64,000 nt of DNA from Siphonodentalium dalli (GCA_032622095.1 CP136066.1:206296978-206360977); one strand, 5' to 3'. Numbered from the stretch's first letter, positions 23,274 through 34,910 are shown. Made by a program: numbers and translations. Notes: generated from the sequence alone by a model not told the origin.

Positions 23274-23682
23274 CAAGCCTGCAAATAGTATGTCTGTCAT
23301 TTGCAGAATGAGGTCCTTACAGGGTGAATTTAGTGACGCTATCCTGTACAGGGGCTAGCATCACCAAATTCACCCTCTGTGGACCTCATTCTGCAAATGA
23401 CATTGTTTTTAGTTTACTTTTCCCCTTCTGGGAAGATTCTATATCACCTAATTTGCAGAAGATAAATTGCATGAACAAGATGACTAATGGGTGAACATCA
23501 CCAACTTCAACTGGTGAACTTCAATCTTATCCTAGGTCTCCCATAGCAGTTGAGGCCTAAGCAGAATGAGGTCTCCAGAGGGTGTATTTGGTGATGCTAG
23601 CCTGCTATGCGGGATAGCATCACTAAATTTACCCTCTGGGGACCTCATTCTGCAAATGACAGACACACTATTTTCAGGTTTG
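23274..23682. mobile_element. DHP copy 3
   Basis: Both hairpins present. Flanks TTCATATG (left) and TTCATGTG (right) look like a diverged 8-bp target duplication. Confidence 0.85.
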
Positions 23683-23874
23683 TTCATGTGGAGCATTTAA
23701 TGGTACCTCACACTAACACGATTGTTTCTCCTATCAACATAAATTTTAACATTACAAAATACTTCATGTTTATCTGGTTACCATATCTTGTTGGGCACCA
23801 TGGGTTTTAACAGCCATCCACAGGACATCTGCTATACTGCTTTTATAACTACATGTATATAATTTCCAGTTTAA

Positions 23875-24212
23875 CCCTTGCATGGCTGGAGCTTCCTGAA
23901 ATTTTGTGAAAACCATAGGGAGCCTGGTATATTTAAGAGAATACAAATTTTACCTTGACCTTATAAGCCAGTGCTTTCTCTTATACAGTAATGCCCTAAG
24001 TAATTGACTCATTAACCACAGCTGAATTATGGGTAACTTTTCAGGGAGAGCTTTCCGATGAATGGCAACAAGCCATATTTCCGACTAAATCTTGAAAAGT
24101 TACCCATAATTCAGCTGTGGTTAAGGAGTCGATTACTTAGGGCATTGCTGTATATGCAAGGCTCTCTATAGGAGAATGCACTGGCACATGCGTGGCTCCC
24201 ATCATGAAAGGG
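23875..24212 (-). mobile_element. T1 copy 5, split by PAL
   Basis: TTAA at 23871-23874; right end mutated (gggtcaa). PAL copy 5 sits in the second cassette; removing it and one TA restores ctcttatatatgc exactly. Confidence 0.82.
23986..24150. mobile_element. PAL copy 5, internally deleted
   Basis: 165 bp; the left arm lacks the segment between ttttcagg and gagagctttccg. Ends and TA intact. Confidence 0.9.
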
Positions 24213-24407
24213 TCAATTCCTGATTCATATTACCTGATTCATATCTCGCCCACAAGATCAATAGGAGTACACCTTAGTGTGTTTTTTGTGTGTATTCTGG
24301 CATGGTCAGGTGCCATGTATCACACCCATGACATACCAACCATATGCCTGTAATCCCCATATGCTTAAAACTCTACACACAGGCCAGATTTCATAACATC
24401 TCACAAC

Positions 24408-25274
24408 CCAGCCTTGAAATAGTTTGTCTGTCATTTGCAGAATGAGGTCCCCAGAGGGTGAATTTAGTGACACTATCCCACATAGCAGGCTACCATCACT
24501 AAATTCACCCTCTGGGGATCTCATTCTGCTTAGGCCTCATCTTCTGGGAAGTATCTATAATCTCAAATTAACATTGTTTTAGTTACTTTTTCCCTTATGT
24601 TCAGTTTCTATATCCCCTAATTCGCAGAAGATAAAATGCATAATCGAGGTGACATATGGGTGAATATCACCAACTTCAACTGAGGAACTTCATTCTGTTC
24701 CTAGGTCTCTGATAGCAGTTGAGGCCTCAGCAGAATGAGGTTCCCAGAGAATTTGGTGATGCTAGCCCACTGTGGAGGATAGTGTCACTAAGTTCACCCT
24801 CTAACTCTCAGTGCTTGTGTCGCACATTTTGAATGCATTTGAAGCAATGTGCTTTAAGTGCAGTTGAAACAATGTGCATACCAGTCTGACACTGTTGAGA
24901 TGAACACACATACTTTATTTTACAAAGTTCATGCACTCAATATTCAGACTTGAACATATAATAAGATGTACTGTATACAGTGTATATACATCTGTATTGA
25001 GCTATGTGTCATTTTTGAATTCAATAAAAAATATTTTAAAAAAAACAGTTAAACCAAAAATGAGCTGGGCTGTCTGCTGTTGCAAACACACATGAGGCAT
25101 ACATTTGTACTTCCAAGATTAGCATTTGTATACCTAAATATTAAAAAATTTAGGTAACTCTAGGATTGATGGCTTGAAACATAATTTAAATTAAATATTC
25201 AATCCATGTAAAAAAAATAATCACCCTCTGGGGACCTCATTCTGCAGATGACAGACACACTATTTCAAGGCTTG
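24408..25274. mobile_element. DHP copy 4, split by a 419-bp insert
   Basis: Left 24408-24802, right 25222-25274. The right hairpin is interrupted at caccctct. Diverged flanks ctcacaacc and ctcataacc suggest its own target duplication. Confidence 0.82.
24803..25221 (+). mobile_element. 419-bp insertion with 8-bp duplication and A-rich end
   Basis: Perfect direct repeat CACCCTCT at 24795-24802 and 25222-25229. No inverted ends; the 3' side ends tgtaaaaaaaataat. Contains ttgaattcaataaaaaatat, resembling a polyadenylation region. A short retrotransposed copy (SINE or processed transcript) fits best; the source is unknown. Confidence 0.6.
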
Positions 25275-26109
25275 ACTCATAACCATGTGATAAGGTTCCA
25301 AGAAGAATTATGTCAATTTGCTGTAATTAAGGAGATGTAACTTGGCCTGAGCTGTGTAATTATAGAGGTTTGATGGTGGAGGAGTGGTATGCATACAATT
25401 CATGGTACTTGAACTGTTTGGTTCACCTGACTAATTGGGGCTTATTGTGGGGGTGATTGGGACTCGCTTATCCTAATCATCATATTTGTGATAACTGTTG
25501 CATCAATAAGCTGGATAAATAATTGATTGCTTGCAACGGCTCGATTCCGTTTATAACGTGAGTACCTCAATCAAATTTATCTTGCGTTTTATTTGTTTAC
25601 AATTTGATTACGATTGAAGACATTTTGATTTTTACTCTCTTAGGCAACAGAGAGCACATTCAACATTCGTTCAACATTCGTGTGAATTTGGCTCAACATT
25701 CAATATTCAACACTCGTTACCATCACCCATTTGATATTTGTTTACGCAACAATACACTCTAACAACAAAAGTCAATTAGCAAATGATGATGTTTTACTTT
25801 AACTTAAAGCACTTTATTATTTTTCCACAGAGTTGTTCCCCTTTCTTGACTCTGACATTTTTATTTTATAAAAGTTTTACTTCTTAAAAAAGCCAACCTC
25901 CAAAGAAAACCATGTGTGGGTTGGCGACCTTTTATTCATGTGGAAGCCGGGAGCATAAGATACACATTATTTTGTTTGTAGGGAATCTCCTGTTGTTGAA
26001 TTTAGTATGGGAAGTACTTGACAGTATGTATTAAATTCAACAAATGACCATAATTTTATTTTATTATCTTCTCATCGACTTTTAACCAGGCCACTGAAAA
26101 GTGCCGGTG
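25275..26109. other. unannotated stretch
   Basis: No supported gene. A block near 25890 (aaaaaagccaacctccaaag) weakly resembles 17888 and 55050. Confidence 0.4.
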
Positions 26110-26234
26110 GTGAAATGTAATAGATTTCAAAAATCAATATCTGTATGGGTGGGTTCTTCGACTCAAATAAAATATTTTTAACCCCGAAGCCAACAAAATA
26201 GTAACTTGCGAGCGTTAATTCAGATTATGCATCT
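26110..26234 (+). mobile_element. T4 copy 2, right half
   Basis: Matches T4 copy 1 from the aatcaatatctg region through ccgaagccaacaaaatagta; terminal TTAA at 26235-26238. Confidence 0.7.
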
Positions 26235-26366
26235 TTAAAGGGTAAAAACATTCAGGAATTGGGCCAAAGAAAAAAGGGTTTTGATTCTCAGACATAGCCT
26301 CATCGAAAAAAATGGCCCTAATTGGACCATTTTATTTCGATTTTGGATTTCACCGTAGTTGTATTA

Positions 26367-26437
26367 TAATCAATAAATTTGAAAAATGATCAAGGAAATA
26401 TGGGTTGATACAAAAATCGGACTTGGCACTGAAAGGG
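26367..26437 (+). mobile_element. T3 fragment, right arm
   Basis: aaaaatgatcaaggaaatat then gggttgatacaaaaatcgg and cttggcactgaaaggg; the end TTAA has become gtaaaa. Matches the short palindromic T3 form. Confidence 0.75.
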
Positions 26438-26498
26438 TAAAAACAGGCAAAACTCTCACATGGTTTCCTCTAGTGGAGCAGAGTATCCCATTTAAGTT

Positions 26499-26530
26499 CC
26501 CCGGGCCCCCAGCCCCCAGCCCCCCAGCCC
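26499..26530 (-). other. C-rich stretch, G-quadruplex motif on minus strand
   Basis: Four or more runs of C (cccccagcccccagcccccc) with short A/G spacers; the complement meets the usual four-G-tract pattern. Confidence 0.7.
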
Positions 26531-26654
26531 ATATTTTCTCTCAGACACAATCCCCTAGAAAGGCCACGTTATAACACCTACATCAAATAACACCCACACA
26601 GTCTACATTTATCCCACTAAATAAAACCAATGGGGTGATAAACGAAGATAATCA

Positions 26655-27090
26655 TGACTGAATGTATTGTGTCTGACATTTTTTGCAGAATGAGGTTCCC
26701 AGAAGATGAATTTAGTGATGCTATCTCGCACAGCGGGTTAGCATAAAAAAAAATTCACCCTCTGGGAACCTCATTCTGCTTAGGCCTCAACTTCTATGGG
26801 AGACTTAGGATCAGATTGATGTTCCACAGTTGATGTTCACCCATTAGTCACCTCGATTATGCATTTTATCTTCTGCAAATTAGGGGATATAGAAACTGAG
26901 AGAAGGTAAAAAATAAATAAAACAATGTTAATTTGAGACTTTAGATACTTACCAGAAGATGAGGTCTAATCTGAGTGAGGTCCCCAGAGGGTGAATTTGG
27001 TGATGCTCGCCCACTGTTAGTGGTAGCATTACTAAATTCACCCTCTGGGGACCTCATTCTGGACAGACACACTATATTCAGACTTTAAGA
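26655..27090. mobile_element. DHP copy 5
   Basis: Left end decayed (gtattgtgtctgacat); both hairpins recognisable; the middle has the standard tcacctcgattatgcatttt and acaatgttaatttgagact blocks. Confidence 0.8.
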
Positions 27091-27436
27091 TAATTCTAAT
27101 TCAATGCCAGCTAATGTCAGCCAATAGTAACTTAGTAAGCCATTTTACTAGACTCCCTGAAAAGTAATTTTATTCAAGGACACACGCATCGACAGTGCAT
27201 GTATTTGATTATGTGTGGTCACGTCGTGATCACTTTACCAATCACGATTTACATGTAATGATAATGTACTGATGATGAAGCTGTCATTTGGCTTAAATTG
27301 GGGCTCCTTTTAATCACTAGATATTCAGTTCGTTGCATGGCAGACTGCAATTTTCCTCCACGCCTCATTGACTGGTCCCATTTCCTAACACCTAGTGGAA
27401 ACCTGCGACACTCATTATATCCCCATCCCAAAAGAT
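27091..27436. other. unannotated stretch
   Basis: No supported feature upstream of the satellite. Confidence 0.35.
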
Positions 27437-28245
27437 GGGGGGGGGGGGTATACTGGATTACATTGCGTCCATCCATCTGTCCGTCCGTCTGTCTGTCCGC
27501 CCGCCCGCTCATATATCTCAACCATGGGTGATTGGATCTCAGTGAAATTTGGTATGCATGTTTGGCATCAGGAGGGCTTTCAAAAGAGAGTTGAGTTGTT
27601 CACATTTTCTGTTCAAGAGTTACTAGTATTCCTCATTTTATCTGAAATTGTTGGATTTCTGTCTGTCCGCTCATATATCTCAACCATGGGTTATTGGATC
27701 TCGATGAAATTTGGTATGCAGCTTTGGCATTATGAGAGCTTTCAAAAGAGAGTTCATTGACGTTGTTCACATTTAACATTCAAGAGTTATCCCTCTTTGT
27801 TTATCTGAAAATGTTGGACTTCTGTCCTTCGCTCATATATCTCAACCATGGTTAATCGGATCTCAATGAAATTTGGTGTTCAGGTCTGGCATCAGAAGGG
27901 CTTTCAAAAGAGAGTTCGTTGACATTGTTTACATTTTCCATTCAAGAGTTATCCCTCTTTGTTTATCTAAAAATGTTGGATTTCTGTCTGTCCGCTCATA
28001 TATCTTAACCATTGGTTTTCGGATCTCGATGAAATTTGTTGTTCAGGTTTGGCATCAGGAGTGCTTTCAAAAGAGGATTCATTCACATTATCCATTCAAG
28101 AGTTATTACTCTTTCTTTCTCTGAAAATGTCAGATTTCTGTCTGTCATTCGTTAGAATTGTCAAGTAATTTGTTCGTTGATCAGCCCATATCTCAATTTT
28201 CATCATGGGGGTATCCCAGCACCCATGGTGCAACCTCTTGTTCTT
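27437..28245 (+). repeat. GTCC-headed satellite element, 162-bp period
   Basis: Opens with a run of 12 G (27437-27448) and GTCC/GTCT repeats, then four units starting ctcatatatctcaaccatgg at 27508, 27670, 27832 and 27995. Each contains ggatctcaatgaaatttggt and a caagagttat block. Ends catgggggtatcccagcacc then catggtgcaacctcttg. Confidence 0.88.
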
Positions 28246-28411
28246 GTTCTTGTATGTAGGTATTTTCCGAGAAAAAAATAATCCTATATACTTTTGAAGA
28301 AAATAGCTCGGACATGCTTTTATAAATTCTGACCTCACATCTATCACTGCATGAGAAGTGAAAATGAGTCTCATTATTAAATTCATCCTGTGAATAATTT
28401 GGCACCATATG

Positions 28412-28663
28412 CAAGCCTTGAAATAGTGAGCCTGTCATTTGCAGAATGAGGTCCCCAGAGGGTGAATTTAGTGATGCTATCCCGCACAGCGGGCTAGCAT
28501 CACCAAATTCACCCTCTGGGGACCTCATTCTGCTTAGGCCTTAGAGGGTGAATTCCCAGAGGGTGAATTTGGTGATGCTAGCCCGCTGTGCAGGATAGCA
28601 TCACTAAATTCACCCTCTGGGAACCTCATTCTGCAAATGACAGGCTCACTATTTCAAGGCTTG
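28412..28663. mobile_element. DHP copy 6, middle deleted
   Basis: 252 bp: the two end hairpins lie almost back to back. Both are nearly perfect, so this is a minimal form. Confidence 0.88.
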
Positions 28664-28688
28664 AGTCCACATGCAGGCCATGGTTTAA

Positions 28689-28947
28689 CCCTTCCAAGAA
28701 TGGAGCTTCGTGAAATTTTTCCAAAACCTGGTGCCAAATTGGTACTGCCAATGCATATGCGAGTCTCCCATAGGGAGCCTTGCATATGTAAGAGAATATA
28801 TTGGCCTAACAATATCTACCTTCATCTTGTAAGCCAGTGCATTCTCTTATATATTTGAGGCTCCCTATGGGAGAATCACATATATGAGAGAATGCACTGG
28901 CACAGGATATTTATTGCTCCACCAGTGCAGCTCCCGACATGAAAGGA
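28689..28947 (-). mobile_element. T1 copy 6
   Basis: TTAA at 28685-28688 and 28948-28951. First cassette shortened (gccaatgcatatgcgagtct), second complete with CTCCC/GGGAG stem. Confidence 0.85.
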
Positions 28948-28951
28948 TTAA

Positions 28952-29090
28952 AAATTCTGACCTTACTTCTATGACTGCATGAGAAGTGAAAATGAGTCTG
29001 ATTTTGTAAAATGTGTGATTGCCACCTCATTAATTCATCTTGTGAATAATTTAGCACCACATGCAGGCCATGATTTGGTTAGATCAATAG
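28952..29090 (+). repeat. local duplicate of the DHP copy 6 host sequence
   Basis: attctgaccttacttctatg then actgcatgagaagtgaaaat and gcaccacatgcaggccatg repeat 28327-28410 plus 28667-28684 without the DHP and T1 inserts. Confidence 0.8.
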
Positions 29091-29459
29091 AGAGATAATT
29101 TATTTACAAATTGCTCATCATGTTAAAGGGGTACTCTACACTAAATCTGGCCTTTTATGGTACATTCAACAGAATTTTTGCAACAAATGAATGAATTTGA
29201 GCTGCAGATTAGTGAAAAATAGACTCATGTGCAATATCATGTGCAATATCATATCATATAAGTCAGGAAGCAAATTACTTTTGAAATTTTGATTAGCAAA
29301 TAACTTCACATTGTGACATGATTAGATAGCATTGTTCTCAAATCATATAAAATTCATAACAAATTGCATAGCTTTTATCCAAATTTGGGTAATCTTAGGG
29401 ATAACTACTCGTCAATGAGTATTTAGTAAAGAAAGGGTTAAACAAACCATTACTTGGTA

Positions 29460-29669
29460 CAGTAATGCCCTAAGTAATCGACTCCTTAACCACAGCAGAA
29501 TTATGGGAAACTTTTCAGGATTTAGTCGGAAATATGGCTTGTTGCCATTCATCGGAAAGCTCTCGAGAGCTTTCCGATGAATGGCAACAAGCCATATTTC
29601 CAACTAAATCCTGAAAAGTTTCCCATAATTCTGCTGTGGTTAAGGAGTCGATTACTTAGGGCATTACTT
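29460..29669. mobile_element. PAL copy 6
   Basis: Left end intact after TA. The right end reads gggcattacttggta instead of gcattactgta. The same attacttggta lies just left of the element, so the right tip appears replaced by target-like sequence. Confidence 0.85.
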
Positions 29670-29785
29670 GGTAAGTGGCATGAAGGTAATCACAAGTGAG
29701 ATGATACCAGGGCCAGAATTAATTCCATTTTCATTTTTGCAGATATTTCCATTGTATGGTATGCATTTGCAACAAATAGTGTTAA

Positions 29786-30102
29786 AGTGATGTGAAACAC
29801 TCCGGTAGGGTGATCAAATAGAAATGGAGAATAATCTTGCTCGAAGTAGTTATTATTACAAATATTATATCCAATTAACTACACACATCGTCATTCTTAT
29901 ATATTGCCGATAGATGCATCCCGAATCGAGAAGTAAATATTTACAATTGAGCGTAGTTCACACGATGTTTTCTATGGAGTGGTATGGTCGATTTGCTTGA
30001 GATTTTCGGCAATGTTACTAGAATGGTACAATTCCTCCAGTTGGCATAGCGCCTGTATACCAACATCAGTTTCATGCACACAAACAAGTCTATAATATGT
30101 CT
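29786..30102. mobile_element. T6 copy 1, TTAA-flanked repeat
   Basis: TTAA at 29782-29785 and 30103-30106. Reads AGTGATGTGAAACACTCCGG to ctataatatgtct. Same limits as copy 2 at 39.6 kb. Inverted ends are weak. A minus-strand open frame here is not kept in copy 2. Confidence 0.75.
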
Positions 30103-30194
30103 TTAATGTCCTATTTATTTTAATCATAACTAGTCCCAGTAATTCATGAATATGGAGTAAAATTATTAAGTTTAGTGCTCTGATGAAACACATT

Positions 30195-30550
30195 CAAGTC
30201 TGGATTTAGTGTGTCTGACATTTACAGAATGAGGTCCCCAGAGGGTGAATTTAGTGACGCTATCCCACATTGTGGGCTAGCATCACCAAATTCACCCTCC
30301 CCATTTGAAGTTGGTGATATTCGTTCACCTTTTAGTCGCCTCGATATAGAAACTAAACAGAAGGGGAAAAGTAACTAAACTCATTGTTAATTTGAGACTA
30401 CAGATTCTTCACAGAAGATGAGGCCTATGCAGAATGAGGTCACCAGAGCGTGAATTTGGTGATGCTAGCCCACTGACAAGGATAGCGTCACTAAATACAC
30501 CCTCTGGGGACCTCATTCTGTAAATGTCAGACACACTAAATTCAGGCTTT
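30195..30550. mobile_element. DHP copy 7
   Basis: Outer ends diverged in parallel: caagtctggatttagtgtgt left and acacactaaattcaggcttt right, rather than gaaatag/ctatttc. Middle shortened. Confidence 0.82.
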
Positions 30551-30878
30551 ACCCATTCAATAAGTCTGTTTAAACTTCCAAGTCAATGACTCCTATTTTA
30601 ACGATTTTCTCTCTCAAAGATCATCAAAGTTCAAAAGAGAATCTTCATATTCTTTGACTCTTTGTCAAGCGATATAAGAAGTTATTTGTGAAATGCCATT
30701 ATCGTTGACTCCACGGTCTTCTTATATTCCTCCGTCAAGATGAATGACGACAATTTCCATAATTTGCACAAATTTAATTTTCACTTCATCATCTCTTCAA
30801 TACGACGCGTAAATTCAATAATCATTGAAATTGTAGCAGAATGAAATTTGTCAATTGAGAAATTCAACACTTTGTATA
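30551..30878. other. unannotated stretch
   Basis: No supported feature. Confidence 0.35.
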
Positions 30879-31067
30879 CAGTAATGCTCTAATTAATCGA
30901 CTCCTTAACCACAGCAGAATTATGGGTAACTTTTTAGGATTTAGTCGGAAATATGGCTTGTTGCCATTCATCAGAAAGCTCTCAACAAGCCATATTTCCG
31001 ACTAAATCCTGAAAAGTTGCCCATAATTCTGCTGTGGTTATGAAGTCGATTAATTAGGGCATTACTG
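30879..31067. mobile_element. PAL copy 7
   Basis: TA-flanked, 189 bp; the centre lost part of the right arm (agaaagctctcaacaagcca). Confidence 0.9.
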
Positions 31068-31306
31068 TAGATTTGCAATTCACACCCAAAATTGGATTTA
31101 ATTTTAATTCTTTAAATGCGCATTGCTCATTTGAAAATTTGTATTATATATAGAAAATATTATAAGACATGAACATTATTGGGCAGAGTGAATATCATAA
31201 CAAAAGTGAAAATTTTAAACTCATATCAGTTGATATTTTCTGAATTACTTATAAATTAAAGGTACATGTACTCAATCCGATCAGATGGTCCCCATATAAT
31301 CAAGAT

Positions 31307-31330
31307 ACAACAACAACAACAACAACAAAA
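31307..31330. repeat. (CAA)n microsatellite
   Basis: caacaacaacaacaacaac within T4 copy 3. Confidence 0.9.
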
Positions 31331-31368
31331 ATTTTTCAAAATACACTTTAGTTATCAGAATCGATTAA

Positions 31369-31759
31369 CCCTTTACCCAACAGAACGGCCCTGTGCCAAT
31401 GCATTCTCTTATATATGCGAGTCGACCATAGGTCGCCTCGAATATATAAGAGAATGCATTGGCTTAACACATTAAAAATTATAAAATTGTTAAAGAATGT
31501 AAGTAAAAATGGTAAAAAGTGTTAAAAAAAGATTTTTTTTAGGCCAATGCATTCTCTTATATATGCGAGGCGACCTATGTTTGACTCGCATATATAAGAG
31601 AATGCATTGGCACAGGGCTAACTGTAACTATCACAATGTGGTCAAGGAGCCGGTTTCAATGATATCCATATTTGTATGGTTATATTGAGACAGACCGAAG
31701 ATATTTTAGGCTGTTGAAGCTTTACTTGGCCGGTTTTGGCCGGTTTGTTGGGTAAAGGG
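31369..31759 (+). mobile_element. T2 copy 3
   Basis: TTAA at 31365-31368 and 31760-31763. 391 bp. Second cassette has cctatgtttgactc, breaking the inner stem. Confidence 0.92.
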
Positions 31760-32316
31760 TTAATTGCAACAAAATGATGCTAACCATAAAATGTGTTATT
31801 TATCAACATTTTGGCCATATTACCACTTGATTTTAGAGTTATCCTCTTCATCCGCAATTTTGTCCGAGACCGTCCATTTGACAATGTGTTTCTGGGCCAC
31901 AAATAATTGCACATCTTGAGAAAGAAGAAACTTCAAAAATCAATCTCTGAGCTTTGATGGGTGGGTTCCTCGACTCGAATCAAATATTTTTTAACGTAGA
32001 CGCCAAAGAAATAGTAATTTGGGAGCGTTAATTCAGGTAATGCATCTTTAAGAATGACAGTTTTAATATATTTCCTGTTAGTCGCGGTGTCCAAACATTT
32101 TATTATAACTCAAGTTATGATTATCCAATTGCTTTCAAATTTGACGATTACACCAAAAAATTTAGGGTATAATTGCAACAATTATGCCAAAATCTAAATA
32201 TCACTGCAACAATTGAATTCAAATTAAGATGGAACCCATGTAAGTTCTGAAGTTCCCACCATTTTGTATATACTTTCTAGATCATCAACTATGCATGTAG
32301 CTGAAGTATATAACAA

Positions 32317-32402
32317 GCAACAAGCCATATTTCTGACTAAATCCTGAAAAGTTACCCATAATTCTGCTGTGGTTTAGGAGTCGATTATTTAGAGCATTAC
32401 TG
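32317..32402. mobile_element. PAL copy 8, right arm only
   Basis: From gcaacaagccatatttctga to gagcattactg before TA; no left arm. Confidence 0.85.
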
Positions 32403-32546
32403 TATATTTATTTCTACCTTGTTCTCAAGTTTGAAATAATACCATGAACAACTTTGGTTCAAAACTGCTATTTGACTTTAACCCTTTCATTAAGGGAGCT
32501 GCGCTGGTGAAGCATTAAAGATCCTGTGCCAGGGCTTTCTCTTATA

Positions 32547-32921
32547 CTGTGATTGGCTTTAATTTCGTCGGCCTCAAATTTCGTGGTTTCTTATAAAATG
32601 CCTATTTCGATGGGACGTGAATTCGTTGTTCAGGTGTCATTAATCAAATATATGTTAAATGTTCTGAATGTAAATATTGTTTAAGATCATGACTGATATA
32701 TTAATAAAATTAATTTCGTTTCATCTGGTCTTCCGCATTTTTTGTCAACCCATTTAACGACATGTCGAAAACAAACTTCATGCCCGGTATTCATTCCGAT
32801 CTCTGGTATTGTGATTTTCTCTGGTTTATTCTGAGTAAACTATTGGGTTTTGATTTCGTAGTTGGGTCGAACCACGAAATCAACAAATAATGAACCCCCA
32901 CGAATAAAAAGGATTTTACAG
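32547..32921. mobile_element. V, TA-flanked element
   Basis: Inserted at TA (32545-32546, 32922-32923) in the T1 cassette. Left CTGTGATTGGCTTTAATTTC, right complement CTGTAAAATCCTTTTTATTC. TA target fits Tc1/mariner-like transposition; no transposase in 375 bp. Confidence 0.7.
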
Positions 32922-33125
32922 TATATGAGAGTCTCCTCACAGGGAGCCTCGCATATATATGATAATTCACTGGCTTACAAGGTAAATATTGTGGTTGGGT
33001 CGAACCACGAAATCAACGAATAATGAACCCCCACAAATAAAATGGATTTTACAGTATATGAGAGTCTCCCACAGGGAGCTACGCATATATAAGATAATGC
33101 ACTGGCTTACAAGGTAAATATTGTA
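32861..33125. repeat. 133-bp tandem duplication
   Basis: Unit starts gttgggtcgaaccacgaaat at 32861 and 32994; each contains the end of V (ggattttacagtatatgaga) fused to T1 sequence. Confidence 0.9.
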
Positions 33126-33222
33126 AAGCCATTTTATTATCTGATATATGCAGAAATAGGAGAATGCATTGGCACAGGGTTTTCACAAAATTCCAGGAAG
33201 CTCCAGTCATGGAAGGGTTTAA

Positions 33223-33540
33223 TTGTACAATGATGTGGATTTTTTTCTAATCGATTAGTTTTCGGATTATCTTCTGTGTTCATGGACACTGTAAGCAGGG
33301 CTTTTATGATCAATCGTATAGTTGATTTGTTGCAAAGTCAACTACAGTTTCCCCAGTCGACTATAATCAATTATCCGTGTATTGTATGGTAATGCGTCAT
33401 CAATCATTGGAAGCGCTAACCCCATCATAAGTGAGAGCAGTAGTTACACTATGTCTGTAGGGACACTTTGAAAATGGTTGAAGTGTCAATGATAGTTAGA
33501 AACTATAGATTAATACCTATTATGAGATATATACTATTAT
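33223..33540. other. unannotated stretch
   Basis: No supported feature; contains a run of yeast-like AT sequence with tcgatt/aatcga half-sites but no consistent structure. Confidence 0.35.
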
Positions 33541-33684
33541 ATAGATAATGAATGGCTTGGAGTTGACTATGCCAAAATAATAGTTCGAGAGGAGGAATAG
33601 TCCACGAGCTGCAGGCGAGTGGACTATTCCTCCTCGAGGACCACTATTTTGACATAGTCAATGACAAGACATTCATTATTTATT
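33541..33684. other. long imperfect hairpin
   Basis: Left arm 33541-33605 (agttgactatgccaaaataa, then ggaggaatagtccac), loop gagctgcaggcga, right arm 33619-33684 (gtggactattcctcctcgag, then ttttgacatagtcaatgaca). About 60 bp per arm. Likely one end of a larger fold-back element. Confidence 0.75.
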
Positions 33685-34343
33685 ATATTATATCGAACAT
33701 TGGTGCCAATTCTCACACAATATCTGTATCTGATTTTTTCACATTATTATTTACCGTGAATTTTGGAAATCTGTCTCAGATTTTACAATTTATGGCAATC
33801 TGTTGACGATGGCAGGGGGCATAACTATGTTATTACTTACATCTAACAGCACCTCTTCATGATTCATGCATTTATTGCTATAAATACGTCATTAGCAAGG
33901 ATATTTTTGCGAAATTGTAGAAGTTAACTGGCTTAACTTCGATTAAAACGGAAATGGAAGTTATAAATAACTTCCGCTGGCATTACAAAATGAGGACTGG
34001 CTGCTTGCCAATCAAACGGACAAACTATTAAATACATTGGCTAGCTATGATTGGACATATGTAAGATCATTACAATTCACCAATAAATCTAATGATATGC
34101 CTATATTGCAACAAGTATCGTACGTGGTATAGTTTAAGATTGGCCCTATCTTCAGGTGGCAAACCGATTTTGCGAAATGAGTTTGTTACTATAAATAGAA
34201 AAAGAATAGTAGGCATGTAGGAATCCTACTGGGTTACTATCGTAAAATAGTATAGCAGTTTGCAGCCAATCAGAATGCGAGAAAGTCACGTGAGATATAA
34301 TATTATGTGATATGTACTATTATGCTTATACATGTATCATAAA

Positions 34344-34457
34344 TGATAAACATACTCTGTTGAGTTGGTTATTCAGTGATTCGAGCATGAAAACAGTTTC
34401 TGAACGTACCAGCATGCTCGAATATCCGAATATCCAACAATACAGGGTATGTTTATC
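34344..34457. other. hairpin, arms about 45 bp
   Basis: gataaacatactctgttgag to gattcgagcatg, complement catgctcgaatatccgaata to gggtatgtttatc. Possible decayed MITE. Confidence 0.6.
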
Positions 34458-34620
34458 TCCGCTGTAATTCAATCCTCCAAAAAGTATTAAAGAAACTGCA
34501 TGAAGTTAAAAACTGTTATCGACATTACATGAAATGAGATTTTTTTTTTTTAAACCTACCATGGGGTTACTCGGAACAGCGGCAGAAAAACTTCCTGTTA
34601 ACATAAATAATGTTCCAGTT

Positions 34621-34776
34621 ACATTGGCCTGACAATATTGACCTTGTAAGCCAGTTTATTCTCTTATATATGCAACGCTCACTATGTGATCGAGACTCAC
34701 ATATATATATATAAGAGAATGCACTGGCACAATATCTTTAATGCTACACCAGCTCAGCTCCCGTCATGAAAGGGTT
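34621..34776 (-). mobile_element. T1 copy 8, right half
   Basis: Starts at the spacer (attggcctgacaatattgac); second cassette with an expanded ATAT run; ends gctcccgtcatgaaagggtt. Confidence 0.78.
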
Positions 34777-34910
34777 ACATGTAATGAATAGAAGCTTTTG
34801 TGGACAATTGTCCTCGATTCATATCTATTATTTTTTACCCTGGAAACTATATAAAACTTGTTGGGATGAGAATAGACCATCTTTAAATGAAAGAGATAAA
34901 CCATCTTTAA

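Larger units (their letters stand above)
31260..32047. mobile_element. T4 copy 3, split by T2
   Basis: Left tip AGGTACATGTACTCAATCCG after TTAA (31256-31259); right tip before TTAA 32048-32051. The centre ccacttgattttagagttat is recognisable at 31828. T2 copy 3 lies inside. Confidence 0.8.
32483..33218 (+). mobile_element. T1 copy 7, carrying V and a tandem duplication
   Basis: TTAA at 32479-32482 and 33219-33222. Left end CCCTTTCATTAAGGGAGCTG, right end ccaggaagctccagtcatgg. First cassette split by V; a 133-bp unit spanning the V/T1 junction is present twice. Confidence 0.82.

Noticed and set aside
29972..30193. 73-residue minus-strand frame shared between two loci
   Set aside because: The second copy at 39.6-39.96 kb has stops and shifts in the same region, so the similarity is that of a repeat, not of a protein.
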